Assembly: GCA_965230005.1 (NCBI GenBank)
Contig: OZ245934.1
Span: 3,596,001-3,660,000, forward strand
Direction of reading: 5' to 3'
Length of the DNA stretch: 64,000 bases
From: SZUA-309 sp965230005
GTDB lineage: Bacteria; Pseudomonadota; Gammaproteobacteria; Pseudomonadales; Azotimanducaceae
In this document: positions 15,645 to 23,778 of the stretch, piece after piece
How positions within the stretch are numbered: the stretch's first letter is position 1
Layout: every line of letters begins with the position of its first letter
Position numbers and translations under genes: made by a program
The notes under the pieces: model-generated
What the model was told of the DNA's origin: nothing
Databases searched by the model: none
Seen by the model: only the letters and a program-made list of their open reading frames with translations

Positions 15645-17990
15645 TCAGCTGCCGAGCCTTGAGATGCTGATGACGCTCGGCAGATTGCGCAGGCGTCGGA
15701 TCGTGCGTGCCAGGTGGGAGCGATCTCTGACGGACACCCGGGCGCTGACGCTGGTGACTTCGGCGCTGCGCTCTTCCACGTGGATGTTTTCCACCCCCGC
15801 ATCCACTTCGGCGAAGGTGCTCGCCAGTTCCGCGATGATGCCTTTGCGGCGGTTCACCTGCAGCCGCAGCGTCGTGAGAAACTCGTCTTCGCTGGTGGTG
15901 GCCCAGTGTGCGGGAATGATCTCTTTCGCGCCGCGGCGCCGACGGATCTCCACCATGTTCGGACAGGTTTCCACGTGTACGACGAAACCCTTGCCCGGTG
16001 TCATATGGCCGACGATGGCATCGCCGGGGACCGGTCCGCAGCAGCGACCGTAGTTCACAACCAGCCCTTCGCCACCGCGAATGGCCACGGGCCCGCCGGA
16101 TTCCACGGGCACACCTTCGAAGTCCGGATCGTCTTCCGCCAGCAGGCGCTGGGCCACCGCGTAGGACATGAGCTGACCGTTGCCGATAGCGGCCAGCACT
16201 TCGTCCAGGCGCTTCACGCCGAATTCCTTGAACACCCGGCGCAGCCGGCGGAAATCGAGATCGTTGATGCTCTTGTTAGCGCTCGCCAGCGATCGATTCA
16301 GCAGCTGCCGGCCGAAGGCGATGGACTGGGAGTCCTGTTGCGTCTTCAGGGCCTGGCGGATCCCTGAGCGGGCTTTGCTCGATACCACGAAGGTGAGCCA
16401 GTCGGGATTGGGCCGGGCTTCCTCGGCGGTGATGATCTCCACGCTCTGCCCGGACTGGAGCTGCTGCGAGAGAGGCGCCAGGTTCCGATCCACCCGACAG
16501 GCCACGCAGCGGTTGCCCACGTCCGTGTGCACGGCGTAGGCGAAATCTACCGGGCAGGCACCCCGGGGTAGCTCGAGGATCTGGCCCTTCGGCGTGAACA
16601 CGTAGACCTCGTCCGGGAACAGGTCGATCTTCAGGCTCTCGATGAACTCCATGGGGTTGCCCGCCCGCTGCTGGAGGTCCAGGAGATCGCGCACCCACTG
16701 CCGGGCACGCTGCTGACTCGATGCGAGTCCCGCTTCTTCACTTTTGTAAAGCCAGTGACCGGCGATGCCGTTTTCCGCAACCGCCTGCATCTGATGGGTG
16801 CGGATCTGCACTTCGATAGGCACGCCGTGCATGCCGAAGAGCGTCGTATGCAGTGACTGGTAGCCGTTTGCTTTGGGAATGGCGATGTAGTCCTTGAAGC
16901 GACCGGCGACCGGTTTGTACAGGTTGTGCACGATCCCGAGCGTGCGATAACAGTCGTCCGGCTGCTCCACCACCACGCGGAAGCCGAAGACGTCCATGAT
17001 CTCCGAGAAGGACTTGTGCTGAGTCTTCATCTTCCGGTAGATCGAATAGTGATGTTTCTCCCGGCCGTGGACCTCGGCCGTCACCCCCTCTGCGGCGAGG
17101 GCGCTTGCAATGGACCGCTTCAGATCCTCCATGAGTTCTTTGCGGTTGCCGCGTGCAGCGCGTACGGCTTCACTGATGCGATCGGCCCGGAGCGGATAGA
17201 GGGCCTGAAAAGACAGCTCCTCGAATTCCACCTTCATGGAGTGAATGCCCAGGCGGTTGGCGATCGGCGCGTAGAAATCGAGGGTCTCGCGGGCGATGCG
17301 CTTGCGCTGTTCCTCGCTCATGACGCCAATGGTGCGCATGTTGTGCAGGCGATCGGCAAGCTTAACCATGATGACCCGGATGTCCTTGGCCATGGCCATG
17401 GCCATCTTCTGGAAGTTCTCGGCCTGGGCCTCCGCCCGGGAGCGGAAGATCTTCGAGAGTTTCGATACGCCATCGACGATCTCGGCGACGGAGGTCCCGA
17501 AGCGGTCAGCGAGGGCTTTCTTACTCGCTTCCGTGTCCTCGAGGACATCGTGCAGCAGTCCGGCAATGATGGTTTCCGGATCCATGCGCATGCCGGCGAG
17601 AATGTTGGCGACAGCAAGCGGATGGGTGATGTAGGCGTGCCCTGTGCGGCGCATCTGACCTTCGTGGGCGGCTTCCGCGTAGGCATGGGCTTCTACGATC
17701 AGGGCGACCTGGTCATCGGGCAGGTAGCTCGCCGCGAGCTTCTCGAGTTTGCCGATGGTGGCCGGGCTCGCCACGGAATCGCGCTTGGCATCTTCGGCCA
17801 GGCGGCCGACGAGGAAGGAGCCGTTCGGGTTCTGTCGGTTCGGAGGGGTGCCGCGGGGCTTTCCCGAAGGTTTTCCTGGAGGCTTTCCTGGAGGCGTAGG
17901 AGCGCCGCGCCCTGACTGGCGGCCAGCGGCGCCGGTTGCGGCTTTCTCAGCCGTGTCCTTCGACTTGCTAGAAGTCGCCTGGCTCGTCAT
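15645..17990 (-). CDS. spoT: Bifunctional (p)ppGpp synthetase/hydrolase
   Basis: A 781-residue RelA/SpoT homologue controlling the stringent-response alarmone. The HD hydrolase domain has HPLAVANIL and HDVLEDT. The synthetase domain has YSIYRKM, DVFGFRVVV and RFKDYIAIPKANGYQSLHTT. TGS (VYVFTPKG) and ACT domains follow. E. coli SpoT has about 702 residues. The excess is an N-terminal tail rich in Ser, Lys, Gly and Pro, with repeated PGKP/SGKP units at about residues 33-47. ATG 17990 lies inside rpoZ (23-base overlap) and abuts AGGAG with no spacing, so the start is not certain. Confidence 0.96.
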   Translation of the reverse strand: MTSQATSSKSKDTAEKAATGAAGRQSGRGAPTPPGKPPGKPSGKPRGTPPNRQNPNGSFLVGRLAEDAKRDSVASPATIGKLEKLAASYLPDDQVALIVEAHAYAEAAHEGQMRRTGHAYITHPLAVANILAGMRMDPETIIAGLLHDVLEDTEASKKALADRFGTSVAEIVDGVSKLSKIFRSRAEAQAENFQKMAMAMAKDIRVIMVKLADRLHNMRTIGVMSEEQRKRIARETLDFYAPIANRLGIHSMKVEFEELSFQALYPLRADRISEAVRAARGNRKELMEDLKRSIASALAAEGVTAEVHGREKHHYSIYRKMKTQHKSFSEIMDVFGFRVVVEQPDDCYRTLGIVHNLYKPVAGRFKDYIAIPKANGYQSLHTTLFGMHGVPIEVQIRTHQMQAVAENGIAGHWLYKSEEAGLASSQQRARQWVRDLLDLQQRAGNPMEFIESLKIDLFPDEVYVFTPKGQILELPRGACPVDFAYAVHTDVGNRCVACRVDRNLAPLSQQLQSGQSVEIITAEEARPNPDWLTFVVSSKARSGIRQALKTQQDSQSIAFGRQLLNRSLASANKSINDLDFRRLRRVFKEFGVKRLDEVLAAIGNGQLMSYAVAQRLLAEDDPDFEGVPVESGGPVAIRGGEGLVVNYGRCCGPVPGDAIVGHMTPGKGFVVHVETCPNMVEIRRRRGAKEIIPAHWATTSEDEFLTTLRLQVNRRKGIIAELASTFAEVDAGVENIHVEERSAEVTSVSARVSVRDRSHLARTIRRLRNLPSVISISRLGS

Positions 17991-18240
17991 CTCCTACGGT
18001 GAAGGTGATCTCGACTTCCTCATCCTCAGTGGAGGTCTCCTGTGCGTCAAGCATTTCGTGGGAGATCAGACCTTCGGCGATTTCGCGCAGGGCAATGACA
18101 GTGGGCTTGTCGTTTTCTTCCGGAACCAGCGGGTCGACCCCGTAGCGGCGCATCTGGCGCGCGCGCCGGGTCGCCAGCATGACGAGCTCGAAGCGGTTTT
18201 CGACGTTTTCCAGGCAATCTTCGACGGTGATTCGGGCCAT
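17968..18240 (-). CDS. rpoZ: RNA polymerase omega subunit
   Basis: A 90-residue protein that helps assemble beta-prime into RNA polymerase and forms part of the ppGpp binding site. MARITVEDCLENVENRFELVMLATRRARQ is the standard N-terminus, followed by an acidic tail. It overlaps spoT by 23 bases, linking the ppGpp enzyme and the polymerase subunit that senses ppGpp. It follows gmk by 88 bases. Confidence 0.98.
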   Translation of the reverse strand: MARITVEDCLENVENRFELVMLATRRARQMRRYGVDPLVPEENDKPTVIALREIAEGLISHEMLDAQETSTEDEEVEITFTVGDDEPGDF

Positions 18241-18328
18241 GGTGCTCTGCGGTCAGATTCAAAGAGCGCGCGAGTTTACCGGCGCCCTCAGAGCCTGTCT
18301 AGCGACGCTGCCGGGTCCTGAGCGCTGC

Positions 18329-18943
18329 TCAGGCAAGCAGCGCTTCCAGGAGCTCGCGCTGGCGCTCGACCCGGTGCGCCAGGCGGCAGCGCTCGGCGAG
18401 CACGATGGCGGCGAGCTCCTCAAGGGCCGTGCCGAAGTCGTCGTTGATCACCAGATAGTCGAATTCGTCGTGGTGCTGCATCTCGCCGCGGGCCTCGGCC
18501 AGCCTCGATTCGATGACGGCCTCATCGTCCTGGGCGCGGCTGTTGAGGCGTTCCCGAAGCGCTGCCTGCGAGGGGGGAACGATAAAGATGCTGACGGCTT
18601 CAGGTATTGCCGCCCGGACCAGAGATGCACCCTGCCAGTCGATCTCCAGCACGACGTCGGCGCCGGTGGCGAGGCCCTCGGCGACGGCGGCTCGCGAGGT
18701 CCCGTAGTGGTTACCGAACACCTCGGCGTGTTCGACGAAGGCGTCCGCCTCAATCATGGTCTGAAAAGTGGCTGCATCGACGAAGTGATAGTTCACCCCG
18801 TCCGTTTCTTTCGGCCGACGGGGCCGGGTCGTGTGGGAAATGGAAACCGTCAGCCCCGGATCCCCCTGCAGAAGCGCTTCCACGAGGCTCGTCTTCCCGG
18901 CGCCGGAGGGTGCCGAGACAATGAACAGGATACCGGCGCTCAT
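18329..18943 (-). CDS. gmk: Guanylate kinase
   Basis: A 204-residue P-loop kinase that phosphorylates GMP to GDP. The P-loop APSGAGKT is at residues 11-18. SISHTTRPRRPKETDGVNYHF is the GMP-binding region, and the lid DDEAVIESRLAEARGEM follows. Length is normal (E. coli 207). It overlaps yicC by 4 bases (ATGA) and is followed by rpoZ and spoT, grouping guanine nucleotide metabolism with ppGpp control. Confidence 0.98.
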   Translation of the reverse strand: MSAGILFIVSAPSGAGKTSLVEALLQGDPGLTVSISHTTRPRRPKETDGVNYHFVDAATFQTMIEADAFVEHAEVFGNHYGTSRAAVAEGLATGADVVLEIDWQGASLVRAAIPEAVSIFIVPPSQAALRERLNSRAQDDEAVIESRLAEARGEMQHHDEFDYLVINDDFGTALEELAAIVLAERCRLAHRVERQRELLEALLA

Positions 18944-19806
18944 TCGATGTTCTGCACCTGCTCCCGGATCTGCTCGATGATGACCTTCAGATCCACGGAG
19001 CGCTGCGAGTTTTCCACCATGGTGGCCTTGGCGCCGAGGGTGTTGGCCTCGCGATTGAGCTCCTGGGTGAGGAAGTCCAGGCGGCGACCGTGGGGACCGG
19101 GACTGCGCAGGATGGAGCGGGCTTCTTCCACGTGGATACTCAGCCGATCGAGCTCCTCTGCCACGTCGGCACGCTGCGCGAGCAGCGCCACTTCCTGTTC
19201 GAGGCGGTCTGCGTCCACCTGCACCTTGAGGTCCTCCAGGCGGGATTCCAGCCTGGCTCTGAGCTGATGGCCGATCGACGCCGTGCGGCCCTTCACGTCG
19301 GCGACCACGGCGTCGATCTCGTCGAGGCGAGTGGTAATGGTTTCGCCGAGCTGCTGGCCTTCGCGGCCCCGGTAGGCCATGAGCTCCGTGAGCGCCTCTT
19401 CGAAGAGGTCCTTCACGGTGGTGGCCAGGCCTTCATCGTCGAAGCCCGCGTCGTCGCCGATGACCCCGGGCCAGCGGAGCAGATCCATGGGGTTCGGGGA
19501 GCCGATTTCCGGGGCGTCACGCCGCACCTGTTCCACCATGGCCAGCACCTGCAGCAGCAGCGTGCGGTTCAGCTCGATGGAGGATTCGCCGGCCTGGCGC
19601 TCCATGCGCAGCGCACAATCGAGCTTGCCGCGCTTGAGATGCTTACGCAGCGTATCGCGCAGCGGGTACTCGACGGCACGGAGTGCTTCAGGCAGCCGGA
19701 ACTGCATTTCCAGAAAGCGGTGGTTGACGGAACGGAGCTCCCAGGTGAGCTGATAGCCCGAGCTCTCCGTCTGGGCCCGGGCGAAGGCAGTCATGCTGTT
19801 GACCAT
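18940..19806 (-). CDS. yicC: YicC family endoribonuclease
   Basis: A 288-residue YicC-like protein. It has the N-terminal YicC domain (MTAFARAQTESSGYQLTWELRSVNHRFLE, about residues 5-33) and the C-terminal DUF1732 region (LDFLTQELNREANTLGAKA). In E. coli YicC acts as an endoribonuclease on small RNAs such as RyhB; the role here is by homology. It is the first gene of the minus-strand run yicC-gmk-rpoZ-spoT-ridA-recG and is divergent from rph. Confidence 0.95.
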   Translation of the reverse strand: MVNSMTAFARAQTESSGYQLTWELRSVNHRFLEMQFRLPEALRAVEYPLRDTLRKHLKRGKLDCALRMERQAGESSIELNRTLLLQVLAMVEQVRRDAPEIGSPNPMDLLRWPGVIGDDAGFDDEGLATTVKDLFEEALTELMAYRGREGQQLGETITTRLDEIDAVVADVKGRTASIGHQLRARLESRLEDLKVQVDADRLEQEVALLAQRADVAEELDRLSIHVEEARSILRSPGPHGRRLDFLTQELNREANTLGAKATMVENSQRSVDLKVIIEQIREQVQNIE

Positions 19807-19972
19807 GGTGACGACAGCCTCGGCTCAAGTCGCACAAAGATCGCGCATTGTACCCCGCGGGACGCGGCCGCACCCATGCTTCTCGGGGCGGCGCGGCACC
19901 TGGTGCCCGGCAACCGGCGCCGCAAAGCCCGCTGTTGGCACAAGGCGGACACATCCGGCGGTGACGGGACCG

Positions 19973-19978
19973 TATAAT
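19973..19978 (+). promoter_or_regulatory. Probable -10 element for rph-pyrE
   Basis: A perfect TATAAT lies 48 bases before the rph start in the 219-base divergent yicC/rph spacer. No good -35 hexamer is seen 16-18 bases upstream, so the promoter is only half supported. A GAAGAGGA ribosome site precedes rph. Confidence 0.5.
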
Positions 19979-20025
19979 AGAAGCGATAGAGCATCTCCCC
20001 CCGAACACTCCGAAGAGGATCCTTC

Positions 20026-20735
<710 letters not shown>

Positions 20736-20739
<4 letters not shown>

Positions 20740-21407
20740 GTGATGCTGCGGGAGCTGACGCCGGCAAAGGGGCCTTGCTGAAACTGCTCATAGAGCAGTC
20801 GGTGCTGCGTTTCGGCGCCTTCACCCTGAAATCCGGACGGGAGAGCCCTTATTTCTTCAATCTGGGGGCAATCAGCACCGGCGACGCCATCGCCCGCCTG
20901 GGCGCCGCCTATGCCGCTCGAGCCGCTGTCATGAGCCCTTTCGACGCGGTCTTCGGCCCCGCCTACAAAGGTATTCCCATTGCCGTGGCCACGGCGTCGG
21001 CGCTGGCCGCAGCGGGCCGGGACTGCGGCTGGGTCTTCAATCGCAAGGAGGCCAAGGCGCACGGCGAAGGGGGCCAGTTCGTGGGCGCGCCGGTTAACGG
21101 TCGCCTGCTGCTCGTCGACGACGTGCTGACGGCGGGTACGGCGGTTCGCGAAGCCGCCGGGCTCATCAAAGCTGCCGGTGGCGAACTCACCGGCGTTCTC
21201 ATCGCCCTGGACCGCCAGGAACGGGTGGTCCTCGATGAGCCGGGCACGGCCGTGAGCCGTCTCCAGGAAGAGCTCGGTGTGCCGGTGGAAAGCCTACTCA
21301 CGCTGCAAGACGTGATCGAGTACCTTGACTTGAATGGGGGTGCGGACAACCATCCGGATGAGATTTTGAAGGCGATTCGTGCCTATCAGACCGCCTATTG
21401 CGAGTGA
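20736..21407 (+). CDS. pyrE: Orotate phosphoribosyltransferase
   Basis: A 223-residue enzyme joining orotate to PRPP to make OMP in pyrimidine synthesis. FTLKSGRESPYFFN, the FGPAYKGIPIA loop and the PRPP-binding motif LLVDDVLTAGTAVREA are visible. The start is GTG, overlapping the rph stop. In Pseudomonas crc follows in this neighbourhood; here the next gene is instead an exported coiled-coil protein, 62 bases on. Confidence 0.98.
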
Positions 21408-21469
21408 CGCAAGAGCCAGGGAAAAAGGCGTTTTCAGGCGGTAAAGAAGGGAAGGTGAGGTTTGAACCG

Positions 21470-22180
21470 ATGATGCGAGCTGGCAGAAATTCAGGCAGTA
21501 AAGTTGCCAAGCTTAACCTCAGGCGCTGGTTCCGCCGGCGCCTGGCGCCAGCCGCTGTGGCGGGTCTCTGTCTGACCCTGGCGCTCCCGGCCAGCGCCGG
21601 CATGCTCTACCGCTACATCAACGACAAGGGCTATCAGGAGATCGGCTACACGATCCCTCCGCACCTGGTGGCCAAGGGGTACGACATCATCGACCAGACC
21701 GGCCGGCTCATCGAACGGGTACCGCCACAACTTTCCGACGAGGAGTTCCGGCAGCAGGAAGCGCGCAATCATCGCATCGCCCAGTGCGAGGACGCTCGAC
21801 AGCGCGTGCAGCGGCGCTACGAACGCCTCGAAGACATCGACGACGCGGAGCGCCAGTTCGAGGCGCAGAGTGAAGAGAGCCTGCAGAACGCACGCGCGAA
21901 TCTCGAATACAGCGAGAGTGAGCTGTCGAAACTGCAGGAGCAGGCAGCAGTCCGCGAGCGGGCGGGTCGAGCCATCGACCGGAAACTCCATGATGCGATG
22001 CAGGAGTCCCAGCAGAACGTCGCCAATCACCAGAAGCGGATTCAGCAGATCGAAGCTCAGAAGGACACGAAGGCGAACGAGTTCGACGAAGAGCGCCGCA
22101 TCTTCCAGCTTCACGACTGCGAGAGCGAAAGCTCCATTGCCAAGAGCGAAGCCGAAATCGGTCTGGCGAAGGCCGAATAG
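21470..22180 (+). CDS. Exported coiled-coil protein of unknown function (DUF4124-like N-terminus)
   Basis: A 236-residue protein with a basic n-region (RRWFRRRL), a hydrophobic stretch and a probable signal-peptidase site after ASA at residue 43. The mature N-terminus (MLYRYINDKGYQEIGYTIPP) resembles short DUF4124-type domains. From about residue 100 on it is a long, charged, glutamine-rich helix typical of a coiled coil, with two cysteines (AQCED and HDCES). A periplasmic or envelope location is likely. ATG 21470 is preferred over an upstream in-frame start because GAAGGTGAGG sits just before it and it leaves pyrE intact. Function unknown. Confidence 0.75.
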   Translation: MMRAGRNSGSKVAKLNLRRWFRRRLAPAAVAGLCLTLALPASAGMLYRYINDKGYQEIGYTIPPHLVAKGYDIIDQTGRLIERVPPQLSDEEFRQQEARNHRIAQCEDARQRVQRRYERLEDIDDAERQFEAQSEESLQNARANLEYSESELSKLQEQAAVRERAGRAIDRKLHDAMQESQQNVANHQKRIQQIEAQKDTKANEFDEERRIFQLHDCESESSIAKSEAEIGLAKAE

Positions 22181-22256
22181 CCCTCAAAGGGTCGAGCCGG
22201 CCCCTGCTACCACCCCACAACAGATGGCGCCGTCCGGCGCCGATATCGCTCTGAAG

Positions 22257-22838
22257 CTATCTGAAAACGGCCCTTTCCAGGGCCTGCCACTGGTCGTTCC
22301 AGCTGTTCGTTGGCAGCGCCCGGAACTCGCTGCGGACGAACTGGTGAATCCGGCCCTCCGCGGCTGCCAGGAGCAGATTGGCCGCGGCGGCGGTACCGAG
22401 TTCCGGCCCCGGCACCCGGGTAACTGCCCATTCCCGGAGAATCAGCCGCAGCTGCGTCTCCAGCCGGTCATAGACCTGGCGGATGCGGCCCCGAAGCCGA
22501 TCCGTCTCGCCCTGGAGAGCCTCCCCGGTCATGAGCCGGGCGAGGCCCGGATTCAGCTCTGCGAAGGTCAGCAGCAGAGTCAGCAGTTTGCTGCAGCGGG
22601 CCTGCGCCGTGGGTTCTTCAGTCATGATGCGGCTGATGCGCGAGAAGAGGCTTTCTTCGATGAAGTCGATGAGCCCCTCGAGCATCTTGGCTTTGCTCGG
22701 GAAGTGCCGGTACAGGGCGGCCTCTGAAACGCCGACCTGCTTTGCGAGGGCGGCGGTGGTGATTCTTGCCCCGGGTTGCCCCTCGAGCATGCCCGCCAGA
22801 GCCTGCAGGATCTCTTCGCGACGGTTCGGCTTAGGCAT
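22257..22838 (-). CDS. slmA: Nucleoid occlusion factor SlmA (TetR fold)
   Basis: A 193-residue TetR-family DNA-binding protein that blocks FtsZ ring assembly over the nucleoid. It resembles E. coli SlmA closely: NRREEILQALAGMLE, ITTAALAKQVGVSEAALYRHFPSKAKM (helix-turn-helix, about residues 25-50), NPGLARLMTGEAL and FVRSEF. Start MPKPNRREE at 22838 is chosen over an ATG 18 bases upstream that would run deeper into argB. It still overlaps argB by 8 bases. The pairing with argB-algC-coaBC is typical of Pseudomonas-like genomes. Confidence 0.95.
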   Translation of the reverse strand: MPKPNRREEILQALAGMLEGQPGARITTAALAKQVGVSEAALYRHFPSKAKMLEGLIDFIEESLFSRISRIMTEEPTAQARCSKLLTLLLTFAELNPGLARLMTGEALQGETDRLRGRIRQVYDRLETQLRLILREWAVTRVPGPELGTAAAANLLLAAAEGRIHQFVRSEFRALPTNSWNDQWQALERAVFR

Positions 22839-23757
22839 GGGGGGCCCCGTCGGCACGGGATCCGGCCAGCGTCAGCTTCGTGCCGATACCGGCATCTGTG
22901 AAAATTTCCAGCAACAGGGCGTGGGGCACCGTGCCGTCGAGAATCTGCACGCTGGCGACGCCGCCTTCGAGGGCAGACAGTGCGCAGTCCGTTTTCGGCA
23001 GCATGCCTTCGGCGATGACGCCACTTCGGACCAGCTCCCGGGCCGCCTCATCGGTCAGCGTCGGCAGCGTGTTGCCGTCGCCGTCGAGAATACCCGGGGT
23101 ATTCGTCAGCAGGATGAGCTTCTCCGCATTGAGCTCCTCCGCCACTTTGCCGGCCACGAGGTCCGCATTGATGTTGTAGGAGGCGCCGCCCGGACCCACG
23201 CCGATGGGCGCGATCACGGGTATGAAGTTGTCGTCGATGAGGGTTGCGAGAATCTCCGGGCTGACGCTCGAGACCTGACCGACGTGGCCGATGTCGATGA
23301 TCTCCGGGACGTCCGTCTCGGGACCGGGCTGACTGACGGTGAGCTTCTCCGCCCGAATGAGGTCGCCGTCTTTCCCGGTGATACCAACGGCGCGGCCGCC
23401 GTGGGCGTTGATCATGGAGACGATGTCCTGATTGACCAGGCCGCCGAGCACCATCTCCACCACGTCCATGGTTGCCGCATCGGTGACCCGCATACCGCCG
23501 ACGAACTTCGTGGGGATCTTGAGCCGTTCGAGCAGGTCGCCGATCTGCGGTCCGCCGCCATGGACCACGATGGGATTCAGGCCGACCAGCTTCAGCAGCA
23601 CGATGTCCCGGGCAAAGGAATTCTTCAGGTCTTCGTCCACCATGGCATTACCCCCGTACTTCACGACGAAGGTGCTGCCATGAAACTGCTGAATGTACGG
23701 CAGCGCCTCCGTGAGGACGGCGGCGATGTTGCTGGCCTGGGGCTCGGAAATTGCCAT
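22831..23757 (-). CDS. argB: Acetylglutamate kinase
   Basis: A 308-residue enzyme that phosphorylates N-acetylglutamate in arginine synthesis. The amino acid kinase fold is clear: FVVKYGGNAMVDEDLK at the N-terminus, HGGGPQIGDLL, and NINADLVAGKVAEELNAEKLILLTN, followed by TDCALSALEGGV. The extra N-terminal helix (AISEPQASNIAAVLTEALPYI) is the form seen in arginine-sensitive, hexameric ArgB proteins, so feedback inhibition by arginine is likely. It lies 21 bases after algC and overlaps slmA. Confidence 0.98.
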   Translation of the reverse strand: MAISEPQASNIAAVLTEALPYIQQFHGSTFVVKYGGNAMVDEDLKNSFARDIVLLKLVGLNPIVVHGGGPQIGDLLERLKIPTKFVGGMRVTDAATMDVVEMVLGGLVNQDIVSMINAHGGRAVGITGKDGDLIRAEKLTVSQPGPETDVPEIIDIGHVGQVSSVSPEILATLIDDNFIPVIAPIGVGPGGASYNINADLVAGKVAEELNAEKLILLTNTPGILDGDGNTLPTLTDEAARELVRSGVIAEGMLPKTDCALSALEGGVASVQILDGTVPHALLLEIFTDAGIGTKLTLAGSRADGAPHA

Positions 23758-23778
23758 GGTGTTAACGGGTCCGCGGGC

